From Bacillota bacterium (GTDB lineage Bacteria > Bacillota > Clostridia > Christensenellales > SZUA-584): a DNA stretch of 47,904 bases. The notes under the pieces are model-generated. The model did not search any database. It had not been told where the DNA came from and saw only the letters and a list, made by a program, of their open reading frames with translations. Location of the stretch: positions 1-47,904 of the forward strand of contig JAEWTW010000002.1 of NCBI GenBank assembly GCA_023397655.1. The letters are read 5' to 3'. Made by a program: the position numbers and the translations under genes. Shown here one piece after another: positions 30,744-38,421 of the stretch. Positions within the stretch are counted from its first letter, which is position 1; every line of letters begins with the position of its first letter.

Positions 30744-33320
30744 TTACCTCCGCTGCACCGTCGTGATGCGGTCGTACATGTCGCCCTCAATGGTCAACGC
30801 GTCTGTCTGGTAGTCATACATCTGGCCGACGGGACTCCACGCGTAGAATGCCTGCGCCCACGCGATATAGTTTCCGTCTGGGAACCAAAGCGGCACATAA
30901 TGCAACCGGCTTCCGGTCACCGACCAGGGGTTGCTCTTGAGCTGCCAGGTGACCGTTTTATCTCCCGGAACGCCGACTTTGGCCGCCAGACTGTCCCGGA
31001 CATCCTGCCATTGCGACAATTGCCCGTAGGCGCTCTCGGGACACCGTACCCATACCATCTGCGCGCCGACGAGCTTATCGGGTCTGTCGTAATTGGTGGT
31101 CATGGTGGTTACGCATTGGACGGATAACCCGAAGCCTGACTCCATCTGTTTGGGTTTGTCTATATAGGCGATGCGCTCATCGGGCAGTATGGAAAACGTG
31201 GTTGTCAGCCGCGCATAGTAGTTTTTCATGACATAGTTGCCGCCTACCAGACGGACTTCCTGCCATGTGTGATAATTTGATGATGAAACGGATCGAATAT
31301 CAGTCAGCCCATACGCCGTATACCGCTGCTCCATGTCCTTGTTATCAGGGTCAATAACTACAGAGACCGGAACGTTTTTCACCTGTATATTCCGGGTCAA
31401 TATGTTGTTGCTCTCGTCCGTTTCATTCAACGCTCCCTCCGGGTCCGCAATAACCTGAACGGCATAGTTCCCAGCCGTGGGCACGGTGATCCGGAAAACC
31501 GCAAGGTTGCTCCCGTTTCCCGCAATAGGAATGTTGTCCGTATATGACATGCCTCCGATGGCCAGCCGTATTGCCACGGAGGGTACAGGCTGCGCTGTCC
31601 GGTTCCGAACCGTCGCCGAAACGGTCACATCCATTCCCGCGTACCAGTCGGTGATGGTCGTGTCCACAATCTCAATATCCGGCCGTAGCGCGTTGATTGA
31701 AATCACAGCCGTGCGGGTGTTGTTGCTCTCATTGCTTTCCTTGACAGCGTTGTCCGGGTCAACGAAAGCAGTGACCGTTATGCTCTGCGCGGATAGCGAC
31801 GTGGGCGCTGTGAATGTAAACGTCACCGGCTGGCTCGCTCCCGCGTTCAAGGCCGTTATGTTTTTTGAATATGTCCCTATATTCGGCACGGTAAGCCGGA
31901 TTGTCGTGGCGGTTGAGGCGCTCTCGCCGGTGTTCTTCACCAAGGCGGTGACCGTTACCGTGTCTCCCGCCTCATAGACCGGTTTGTCGCCTGCCAGAGA
32001 CGTTACGGTCAGGTCGGGCAATGACGGGTCATATGCCAATACCTTGAAGGACGCGCTCCGGGTATTGTTGCTCTCGTTGCTCTCCGCGACAGTATTGGTC
32101 GAGTCCGCTGTAGCGGTGACGGTGATGGTTCTGTCCGCCGAATATTGAGGCGCGGTGTATGTGAAGGTCACGTTTGTGGAGCCGCCCGCGGCCAGCGATG
32201 AAACATATTTTGTCTGCGTCGCGAGGTCAGGCGAGGATAGCGCCACATAAAACCCGCCCGCCGCTCTCAGCCCCTGGTTATATACAGTCGCGGTAATGGT
32301 AATTGTGCTTCCCGCCTCATATGCCGGGGCGTTTGAACTCAGAGAGGACACGATGAGATCCGAATAAATCTGAGGCGTTCCAAATGCAGTCATAACGGTT
32401 TTTGCGTCGTTATACACAGAGGCCTTGGCTACGATCACCCTTTGAAGGCTGCTGGACTGCGGCGTGTACGCAAACATATTCGAGCGCGTCCGGTTATCCC
32501 TGCCCGTCGCGGACAGGCTGAATGTCCGGTTGGCATTGGCTTCATTCAACGGGATACGGGTCGTCAGTACATCGCCTGATTGCCCCGTATAGCCTGTTAC
32601 TGTTGAGCCGGAGGGCAAGCCGGACGTATTGAGCGTGTATCCGCCGTGCATATTGGTCAGTGTGACCTGTGAGGTTCCGACAAAAAAACCGCCGCTGATG
32701 GACATGGAAGGCGTGGACAGCGTGATGTCATGCGTCATCAAGGCTTGGGAACGGGCTTTGATCAGCAGCTCAATTGAAAACTGCAATACGTCGGTATACC
32801 CTGAATTTGCCCGTATCTTATTGCCGATCTGTCCGTTCGCGGCGGCGGTGCGCAACTGTGAGTCGGAATAGGAGCTGAGATTTGTGAAATTGTACTGGCC
32901 TGGATCGCCGTTTTCGCTAAGCCAGAAGCGTACTGCGTTTGCCGTGGCATACCGCGCTTTGGCCGCCGTCAGGCCGCCCGTGGCGTAGGGATAGCCGTTT
33001 TCCAGGATAATGCGCAGGCCGGTTTGGACACGGGTGGAGTATGAACTAAGGATATCCGTTTCGTTGTACGGCGAGTTGGACGGGCTGTCATTCCGATGCT
33101 GCAGGCAGTACGCCACCTGCTCGGGGGACGAACCGACGATATAGTGTTCGGGAGTTTTCAGGTCGTTCCAGCCCGAGCCGCCGTTGTAGTCAAACATGTT
33201 CGTGACGTTACGCGATCCGACATTTATCGCTGCCAATGCCGGAACCACGAACAGCACAAGCGTCGCCAGCAAAATCAAGAACGCAATAGCCGCTATGGCG
33301 ATCTTCTTTTTCTTTTTCAT
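30744..33320 (-). CDS. Large surface protein with thioester-domain-like head and three CARDB repeats
   Basis: An 858-residue exported protein. The N-terminus has a basic start and hydrophobic helix (about 7-30) ending VVPALAA, a signal peptide or anchor. Residues about 38-190 resemble the Gram-positive thioester (TQXA) domain: VAYCLQH with Cys72, and YATANAVRFW at 124-133. The usual TQxA glutamine appears as alanine (T-A-N-A), so a thioester may not form. Three CARDB-like repeats follow (about 320-427, 436-542, 547-648), each with a DxxNxVxESNESNN-type calcium-like motif. The last 200 residues form another domain. No LPxTG sorting signal. ATG 33320 follows GGAGGG. Probably a pilus-associated adhesin. 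Confidence 0.8.
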   Translation of the reverse strand: MKKKKKIAIAAIAFLILLATLVLFVVPALAAINVGSRNVTNMFDYNGGSGWNDLKTPEHYIVGSSPEQVAYCLQHRNDSPSNSPYNETDILSSYSTRVQTGLRIILENGYPYATGGLTAAKARYATANAVRFWLSENGDPGQYNFTNLSSYSDSQLRTAAANGQIGNKIRANSGYTDVLQFSIELLIKARSQALMTHDITLSTPSMSISGGFFVGTSQVTLTNMHGGYTLNTSGLPSGSTVTGYTGQSGDVLTTRIPLNEANANRTFSLSATGRDNRTRSNMFAYTPQSSSLQRVIVAKASVYNDAKTVMTAFGTPQIYSDLIVSSLSSNAPAYEAGSTITITATVYNQGLRAAGGFYVALSSPDLATQTKYVSSLAAGGSTNVTFTYTAPQYSADRTITVTATADSTNTVAESNESNNTRSASFKVLAYDPSLPDLTVTSLAGDKPVYEAGDTVTVTALVKNTGESASTATTIRLTVPNIGTYSKNITALNAGASQPVTFTFTAPTSLSAQSITVTAFVDPDNAVKESNESNNTRTAVISINALRPDIEIVDTTITDWYAGMDVTVSATVRNRTAQPVPSVAIRLAIGGMSYTDNIPIAGNGSNLAVFRITVPTAGNYAVQVIADPEGALNETDESNNILTRNIQVKNVPVSVVIDPDNKDMEQRYTAYGLTDIRSVSSSNYHTWQEVRLVGGNYVMKNYYARLTTTFSILPDERIAYIDKPKQMESGFGLSVQCVTTMTTNYDRPDKLVGAQMVWVRCPESAYGQLSQWQDVRDSLAAKVGVPGDKTVTWQLKSNPWSVTGSRLHYVPLWFPDGNYIAWAQAFYAWSPVGQMYDYQTDALTIEGDMYDRITTVQRR

Positions 33321-33365
33321 AAGCCCTCCATGGGTTTTTTATATTCCAGCACTTGTTAAGCGTTT

Positions 33366-33394
33366 TTGACATAGGATTGTTACAGTGCTATAAT
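33366..33394 (+). promoter_or_regulatory. Perfect consensus vegetative promoter for the solo receiver gene
   Basis: TTGACA (33366-33371), a 17-base spacer, then TATAAT (33389-33394): both hexamers match the sigma-A/sigma-70 consensus exactly with optimal spacing. It reads on the plus strand, opposite to the surrounding pilus operon, and places transcription about 50 bases upstream of the TTG start of the receiver gene. Confidence 0.85.
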
Positions 33395-33448
33395 CAAACC
33401 ATCCCTTTAGCAGAAATCATATCGCATATTAAAGAGAGGGGTGTCCTA

Positions 33449-33835
33449 TTGTCGCTCCCCGTAAAAGTCCTGATTGCAAATGCCCACGATGATTACACGC
33501 TGCTATTACGAGAACTTTTATCATTCAGCCCTAATATCAATGTTATCGGAATTGCTAAAGACGGCTATAAGGCACACCTGTTAGCACTGAATCTGAAACC
33601 TGACGTGCTTTTACTGGATATTTTGCTACCAGGCATAGATGGACTTGAGGTTCTGCGCCGATTAAATATTAAAGAGAACGAAGGACAGCCTAAAGTTTTT
33701 ATTCTCACAGGTTTCTACTTAAAAGAAATTGCAGAAAAGGCTATGTCACTTGGTGCGCTTCACTATTTATTAAAGCCCTATAAAACTTCATCCCTAATAG
33801 ATTTGATTTGTTCAACCAATGTACAGCACCGATGA
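33449..33835 (+). CDS. Stand-alone Spo0A-type receiver domain, acidic pocket altered
   Basis: A 128-residue protein made only of a response-regulator receiver. It follows the Spo0A pattern closely: VKVLIANAHDDYTLLLRELL, then DVLLLDILLPGIDGLEVL with the phospho-acceptor Asp, VFILTGF with the switch Thr, and YLLKPY with the conserved Lys. The Asp pair of ADDN that binds magnesium is NA here, so phosphorylation may be impaired or altered. There is no C-terminal DNA-binding domain; the gene stops inside the convergent pilin-like gene. TTG 33449 follows AGGGG at 7 bases. Codon use is AT-rich compared with neighbours, a sign of separate acquisition. It may titrate or mimic Spo0A. Confidence 0.8.
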   Translation: MSLPVKVLIANAHDDYTLLLRELLSFSPNINVIGIAKDGYKAHLLALNLKPDVLLLDILLPGIDGLEVLRRLNIKENEGQPKVFILTGFYLKEIAEKAMSLGALHYLLKPYKTSSLIDLICSTNVQHR

Positions 33836-34279
33836 ATGAACCTGTATGGGGATGCGCACGACGGGAGCGCCGCCGGCTTCCCATAACAGCGGGATGGCGT
33901 GCACGGCGGTGACTTTCATGGTTCTGCCGTTGACCTCAATCTTCATGTCTTCCAGGGTATATACCGTTTTTCCGTCAACATGATTCCTCCAATCGCTGCC
34001 GCATTGTTCAAATCCCGAATCCCGCAGATGGTCAAGGAACATTCCTTCAGCGACCACGGGAACATCCAGCACCAAATCCCGTACAGCCTCATTCCTCATA
34101 CTTCCGTCGACCGTCACGGTGGCCGCTCTTTGCAGCTCTGTTTCCGCCATCTGGTATTTGGTATAGACCGTCACGCCGTTGTACACCACAGCAGCCAGCA
34201 TGATGAGGGCCAGGACGATAAAGGCGGCCCACAGGTAGGCGCTGCCTGATGTATCGTGAATCAACCGTCTTATTCTCAT
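33812..34279 (-). CDS. TadE-like minor pilin / pseudopilin
   Basis: A 155-residue protein with an N-terminal prepilin-like segment (RRLIHDTSGSAYLWAAFIVL) and one hydrophobic helix (about 14-36), then an extracellular domain. This is the TadE/TadF pattern. ATG 34279 overlaps the stop of the preceding gene (ATGA); the track of in-frame codons further upstream lies inside that gene. Its last eight codons overlap the 3' end of the plus-strand receiver gene. Two cysteine-free stretches and a single Cys near residue 92 give no disulphide. It is probably processed by the prepilin peptidase and assists pilus assembly. Confidence 0.75.
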   Translation of the reverse strand: MRIRRLIHDTSGSAYLWAAFIVLALIMLAAVVYNGVTVYTKYQMAETELQRAATVTVDGSMRNEAVRDLVLDVPVVAEGMFLDHLRDSGFEQCGSDWRNHVDGKTVYTLEDMKIEVNGRTMKVTAVHAIPLLWEAGGAPVVRIPIQVHSSVLYIG

Positions 34280-34701
34280 TTCCAAAACACCTCCGAGATT
34301 CCGTTGGCGGCGGAGGTGATCGTCACATAAAACACGACGGGATCGCCCAAAGCAGGCCGCATGATCGTAACAGGTATCCTTTTGGTGACGGTAACGGTGA
34401 ACGCGGTCTTTAGCTGGATGGTTTTTTCGGCTTCGTTCTCCCATGTGGTTTCGATCTCAATGCTATCGGGATGCATGATGGCTTCGTTTTGGGATACGGA
34501 TTGGACGGTTTCGTCGTCGGCTTTGCCGTACAGCTCCACCGTTCGCGCGATATATTTCGCGGTCTGATCTAGCGACTGCCGGGCCGTGAATATCGGGAAT
34601 AACATGAATAGCGAGACCGTGAAGGTCAGGATGATCAGTATCGTGATGGCGACGTCCGCGTATCCCTCTCCGGTCGAATCACGGATGAACTTTCTTCTCA
34701 T
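34276..34701 (-). CDS. DUF4320-like pilin-like protein
   Basis: A 141-residue protein. The start RRKFIRDSTGEGYADVAITI leads into a hydrophobic helix (about 15-38). The GEGYAD motif parallels GEGFLD of the two small pilins, pointing to processing by the same peptidase. The rest is a beta-rich extracellular domain. The sequence fits the DUF4320 group that accompanies Tad-like genes in clostridial elements. ATG 34701 follows AAAGGAGCG; the longer frame to 34752 lacks support. It is translationally coupled to the TadE-like gene. Confidence 0.78.
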   Translation of the reverse strand: MRRKFIRDSTGEGYADVAITILIILTFTVSLFMLFPIFTARQSLDQTAKYIARTVELYGKADDETVQSVSQNEAIMHPDSIEIETTWENEAEKTIQLKTAFTVTVTKRIPVTIMRPALGDPVVFYVTITSAANGISEVFWK

Positions 34702-34727
34702 ATGCGCTCCTTTCTCCCGCAAAGAGC

Positions 34728-34750
34728 GGGGAGCCGCCGAGCGACTCCCC
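34728..34750 (-). terminator. Hairpin after the pilin genes (partial terminator or mRNA-stabilising stem)
   Basis: GGGGAG and CTCCCC (34728-34733, 34745-34750) pair around an 11-base loop just after the pilin stop; on the minus strand the stem is followed by GCTCTTTG, a weak T run. It could limit read-through from abundant pilin mRNA into the minor subunit genes. Confidence 0.45.
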
Positions 34751-34766
34751 ATGCGGGCGATATTGG

Positions 34767-34982
34767 TTAAGGCAGGACATTGATACCGGACAACTCGCCG
34801 GTAATTTTGTAGATTAGCTCATTGAACAAACCGGGTACAGCCAGATTCAGGACAAGCAGGATCGCGGCGCCGATAACCACGACGATCAGGATTTTCATCG
34901 CCAGGTCAAGGAAGCCTTCGCCGCGGCGGTCGGACACAAAGCTGCGGAAGGTGTTGCGAATACGTTTGGTGAGTGATTTCAT
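34767..34982 (-). CDS. Small Flp-like pilin (copy 2 of a tandem pair)
   Basis: A 71-residue protein: basic leader (MKSLTKRIRNTFRSFVSDRR), GEGFLDLAMKILIVVVIGAA, a hydrophobic helix (about 27-46), then a short polar tail ending in VLP. The layout resembles Flp-type pilins, with an acidic residue five positions after a Gly in GEGFLD. It also fits DUF6133-type proteins of clostridial elements. ATG 34982 is preceded by AAGGAGGAAT. It is nearly identical over the first 45 residues to the pilin at 35024-35239, evidence of a recent tandem duplication with tail divergence. Confidence 0.82.
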   Translation of the reverse strand: MKSLTKRIRNTFRSFVSDRRGEGFLDLAMKILIVVVIGAAILLVLNLAVPGLFNELIYKITGELSGINVLP

Positions 34983-35023
34983 TGGGATTCCTCCTTATGT
35001 TGTAATATGGGATGATGTGCCGA

Positions 35024-35239
35024 TCAGGGCAGGACGTTGACGTTGGTCAGCTCTCCGGCGATCTTATCGATGAGGTTCTGGAACAGGTTGGGCATGGCGG
35101 CGTTCAGGATGAGCAGAATGGCGGCGCCGATGACCACGACGATCAGGATTTTCATCGCCAGGTCAAGGAAGCCTTCGCCGCGGCGGTCGGACATGAGGCT
35201 GCGGAAGGTGCTGCGGATACGTTTGGTGAGTGATTTCAT
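35024..35239 (-). CDS. Small Flp-like pilin (copy 1 of a tandem pair)
   Basis: A 71-residue paralogue of the pilin at 34767-34982: same leader with RSTFRSLMSDRR, identical GEGFLDLAMKILIVVVIGAA, and a diverged tail (MPNLFQNLIDKIAGELTNV). A very strong ribosome binding site (AAGGAGGAACCCCA) precedes ATG 35239, suiting a major subunit. Upstream lies a terminator that separates it from tadC, so it may have its own promoter, although none is obvious in the 38-base gap. One copy may be the major pilin and the other a variant; which one cannot be told. Confidence 0.82.
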   Translation of the reverse strand: MKSLTKRIRSTFRSLMSDRRGEGFLDLAMKILIVVVIGAAILLILNAAMPNLFQNLIDKIAGELTNVNVLP

Positions 35240-35276
35240 TGGGGTTCCTCCTTGTTTTTTGGTTTTTGGGTATATG

Positions 35277-35294
35277 AAAAGCCCCTTTCGAGGC
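35277..35294 (-). terminator. Short terminator between tadC-like gene and pilin genes
   Basis: On the minus strand GCCTC-GAAA-GGGGC (35281-35294) forms a 5 bp stem with a GNRA-like loop, followed by four T (35277-35280). Modest in strength. It lies just after the tadC stop and before the strong pilin ribosome binding site, and may separate assembly genes from pilin genes. Confidence 0.5.
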
Positions 35295-35306
35295 GATTCA
35301 CCGTTG

Positions 35307-36185
35307 TTACAGCCCGGCGGCCGTAAGGTTGTTAATGATGAGCAGGATGATCGGGATCATGAACATCGTGATCATGAGAATGGTGAGGATAAAACAGGCG
35401 GTCTTGACGCGTTTCGGGCTGCTCTCCATGTCCCGCCGCATCCGTTCCCGCTCTGCGACGCGCAGGTCCTGTTCCAGCACCAGCAGGCTGGTGCGCTGAT
35501 CCACGCCCTTGTGAACGCCGCACAGCACTGCTGTCAGCGCTGAGAAGGATGGGATGTTCAGACGAGCGTCCATCTCCTTGAGGGCTTTTTCCTGGCTGCC
35601 CGTTTTCATGTCAAGGAGCAGCCTGTCCAGTTCCTCGCCCAGCGCCTTACCCGCGACTTTGCGGTATTTTTCGAACACGGATATGAGGTCGCGGTTCTCC
35701 ATGAAAGTAAAGTTAAGCGTTTCCACCAGCCTCGGGAGCTCCAATTCGATCTCCCGGTTGAGTTTCTGAACCCTTTTTCGGATGCTCTGCATACTTCGGG
35801 AATACGACAGTAGCCCAATCATCGCGGTCAGCAGCGTAAACCATGGCAATCCAAGAGGGATGAACAATATGCCCAACAGCCCGAGAAGGAGCGCTTTTGC
35901 CTTTTCGTCAGCCATGAATTCCTGCGGCGTCTGCTCTATCTTTAGCTGGGAGAAATCCGCCTGCACGCGTTTTTCACGGTAGCCGCTCATGGGAAACAGG
36001 CGGTCAAGCAGATTTGCCAAAGGTTTCAGCGAACGCTGCAATTTTTCAGCGATACCCGGCCTTCCGTGAATACCGGCAATGGCTCTGGCGGCTTTGCCGG
36101 ACGGCAGGCGGAGGATGTATGATATGACGGAATACGCTCCCGCGGCGAACAGCGCGCCCGTAACGATAAGTTTCAGCCAGGTCAT
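35307..36185 (-). CDS. TadC-like pilus assembly membrane protein (type II secretion F family)
   Basis: A 292-residue protein with the GspF/TadC layout: an N-terminal transmembrane helix (LIVTGALFAAGAYSVISYIL), a central pair of helices (LLGLLGILFIPLGLPWFTLL), a cytoplasmic four-helix domain with ELPRLVETLNFTFMENRD near 150-165, and a C-terminal helix (LTILMITMFMIPIILLIINN). It forms the inner-membrane platform with TadB. The ATG at 36185 overlaps the TadB stop by 4 bases. GCGGTGATT serves as its ribosome binding site. Confidence 0.88.
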   Translation of the reverse strand: MTWLKLIVTGALFAAGAYSVISYILRLPSGKAARAIAGIHGRPGIAEKLQRSLKPLANLLDRLFPMSGYREKRVQADFSQLKIEQTPQEFMADEKAKALLLGLLGILFIPLGLPWFTLLTAMIGLLSYSRSMQSIRKRVQKLNREIELELPRLVETLNFTFMENRDLISVFEKYRKVAGKALGEELDRLLLDMKTGSQEKALKEMDARLNIPSFSALTAVLCGVHKGVDQRTSLLVLEQDLRVAERERMRRDMESSPKRVKTACFILTILMITMFMIPIILLIINNLTAAGL

Positions 36186-37093
36186 ACCGAATCACCGCCT
36201 TCTTTCGGGTGATACAGCCTGCCGATCCAGACCGCCGTCGCGAATACGGCAGCCAGCACCACGGCAAGGGTGACCTGTCCCGCGACGGTCTGCGTCAGCA
36301 TCCTGTACCAGTCCGGCATCATGAACGCCATAACGGGGATGGAACCCAGCAGGATGAAAACGGTCAGGATATAGTCGTTGATGTGCTTGCGAAGCTGCGT
36401 GTCCGCCTCCATCTGGACGCGGCGCATATTGCCCAGCCGCTCCACAATGCCGGGCAGCGCGTATCGCAGCGTCCGGTCGCTCTGGCATTGGATGAGGACA
36501 TTGACCCATTCCTTCCAGTAGCGATTGCCGATCTGCTCCTTCATGGCCTGCAACGCTTTGGGAATGCTGGCGTCCACCAATTGCGTCCGGGATAAAAACT
36601 GCCGGAACACGTTGTCCACAGGCGCCGGCATCAGGTGCAGATTGTCTTCAACAGCGCTGATGAGATCGCCGCATACCACATACGCGTTGGTCACGATGCC
36701 CATGCCGGATTCCAGGCTTTCATATAGCCCGCGCAGATAATATCCCGTGCGGACCCGGATGATCAGAAGGGGCATGCAGGCAAGTCCGACGCCCAGCACC
36801 GCCGAGGCCAGCAGGTTGCCTATGAAGACGCCGAACAGAAATCCGGCAATGCCCAGGATGAGCGCCAGACGTTTGTAAACGCCAAGCTGCGCCTCCATTC
36901 CCGCCGCCGTGAGCATCTGGACGGCTTCGTCCGTCATCCGTTTGAGTTTGCCAGGCGGTTTGCCGGACAGAGCGCGGATACGGTTATGCCTTTTTTGCTT
37001 TTCTGCCAACGGATTGTAAAGATCGGTTTCCCCAATATGCAGGCATAGAAATAGCCCCGCTGTGACCAGCAGAGCCGTTATCAGGTTGACCAA
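36182..37093 (-). CDS. TadB-like pilus assembly membrane protein (type II secretion F family)
   Basis: A 303-residue platform protein, partner of TadC: an N-terminal helix (LITALLVTAGLFLCL), helices around 105-140 (IAGFLFGVFIGNLLASAVLG), a cytoplasmic domain with SRTQLVDASIPKALQAMKEQ, and C-terminal helices (ILTVFILLGSIPVMAFM and VTLAVVLAAVFATAVW). GTG 37102 would have its ribosome binding site touching the codon, so TTG 37093, 8 bases after AAGGAGG, is more likely. That AGGAGGTGA also contains the TadA stop codon. Assigned by hydrophobic pattern and gene order. Confidence 0.87.
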   Translation of the reverse strand: MVNLITALLVTAGLFLCLHIGETDLYNPLAEKQKRHNRIRALSGKPPGKLKRMTDEAVQMLTAAGMEAQLGVYKRLALILGIAGFLFGVFIGNLLASAVLGVGLACMPLLIIRVRTGYYLRGLYESLESGMGIVTNAYVVCGDLISAVEDNLHLMPAPVDNVFRQFLSRTQLVDASIPKALQAMKEQIGNRYWKEWVNVLIQCQSDRTLRYALPGIVERLGNMRRVQMEADTQLRKHINDYILTVFILLGSIPVMAFMMPDWYRMLTQTVAGQVTLAVVLAAVFATAVWIGRLYHPKEGGDSV

Positions 37094-37098
37094 GACGT

Positions 37099-38421
37099 TC
37101 ACCTCCTTATAAAAGTCTCGATTTTCTCCATGGGCGCGTCGTTCTCCAGCAAGCTCTGAGCAAGCGCTTCGGATATGGGATGCACCTGTTTGTGCCCGCC
37201 GCTTTGCTGGTCATAACGGTACAGAGTCTGTGTCCGCATGCTTCCGTCCCACACGCCTAGCGCCTCGACGATCTCCATGACGCGCCTCGACCCGTCCGGC
37301 ATCTGTTTCTTGAAAACCATGATCGGGAATGCCTCCGCGATGAAAGACAATATGATATGCGGCGGTATAGCGGTTACGGCCATCTGGTACATGGACAGTA
37401 TCCGCGTGTAGGCTTTAGACGCTGAGTTGGCGTGCAGGCTGGTCACGACCGTGTGCCCGGTACGGGCGCTTTCCACCACGTCCACGGCCTCCTTGCCGCG
37501 CATTTCGGCCAGCACCAGCAAATCGGGATGGAAACGCAAGGATTTGCGTAAAAGATCGGTCATGCTCACGTCGGCCCGCTCCAGTTCAGAAGGGCGGACG
37601 CAGGTATGGATGACCCTGTTCAGGGGTCTGCCGTTCGCGTCCTCATTGACCAGATTCAGTTCCCGCGTTTCCTCGATGATGAAAATCCTTTTGTCCTCGT
37701 CCACGGTGTTCAGGAGAAAGCTGATGTCGGTGGTCTTGCCCGAGCCTGTTTTTCCGGCGACGCCCACGGATACCCCATGATTCACGCAGAGGGACAGGAA
37801 GTCCAGCATCGCCCCGGTGGCCGTGCCGGATTCTATCAGTTCCTCTTTGGTAATGCTTGCTTTTTGCTGTTTGCGCAGGCTGAACACCACGCCGCGGTCC
37901 CGGTCGGTAATCGGTGGGATCATGGCGGATATGCGGATTCGCGGTGTGAGAAAGCTGTCCACGGCGGGGTTGGTGTTGTCGATCACCAGACCGCCCAGCC
38001 GAACCATTTTTTTGACCATGTCCACCGCCTGCTCAGGGGAGGAAAAGGCTTCGGGCAGTTTTCTGTACGAAGTCTGCGTGACGATTTCGATGTCGTTCCA
38101 CGCGTTCCCGTTGATTTCCTCGACGTTTTCGTCATAGATGTACTTTTCAAGGAAGCCAAAGCCGGCCATATCGAGGTAAATCTTCTCCGTGAGTTCCTCC
38201 ATGGTCAGGTTGTTCAGCCGGATATGGTGGGTTACGAGAAACCCTGAGATCAGGCTTTTTACCCGGTTGGCGGATTCCTTCTCGGCGATGCATTGGGCAA
38301 GCTCAACCGCGTGGCTGCGGCTGATATGCCCCTGTACCTCGCGCAGTACGTCGTCATAGCTGCGGGTGGATTCCGCCCCGTTTTGCCGGTCATATATCAG
38401 GTCTCTGAATGTGCTACGCAT
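37099..38421 (-). CDS. TadA/CpaF-type pilus assembly ATPase
   Basis: A 440-residue secretion ATPase of the GspE/VirB11 superfamily, CpaF/TadA branch. Walker A is GKTGSGKT near 223-230, then IIEETRELNL (Asp-box region), LLVLAEMRGKEA (Walker B) and a His-box TGHTVVTSLHAN. It powers pilus extension or retraction from the cytoplasm. I choose ATG 38421, with GGGAGGTG at good spacing, over GTG 38430. It overlaps the TadZ-like gene by 8 bases and shares AGGAGGTGA with the next gene, so the cluster is tightly coupled. Confidence 0.93.
   Translation of the reverse strand: MRSTFRDLIYDRQNGAESTRSYDDVLREVQGHISRSHAVELAQCIAEKESANRVKSLISGFLVTHHIRLNNLTMEELTEKIYLDMAGFGFLEKYIYDENVEEINGNAWNDIEIVTQTSYRKLPEAFSSPEQAVDMVKKMVRLGGLVIDNTNPAVDSFLTPRIRISAMIPPITDRDRGVVFSLRKQQKASITKEELIESGTATGAMLDFLSLCVNHGVSVGVAGKTGSGKTTDISFLLNTVDEDKRIFIIEETRELNLVNEDANGRPLNRVIHTCVRPSELERADVSMTDLLRKSLRFHPDLLVLAEMRGKEAVDVVESARTGHTVVTSLHANSASKAYTRILSMYQMAVTAIPPHIILSFIAEAFPIMVFKKQMPDGSRRVMEIVEALGVWDGSMRTQTLYRYDQQSGGHKQVHPISEALAQSLLENDAPMEKIETFIRR

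Noticed and set aside
34767..35239. Insertion sequence or recent transposition as cause of the pilin repeat
   Set aside because: The repeat unit is the gene itself with its flank, without transposase or terminal inverted repeats; tandem duplication explains it.
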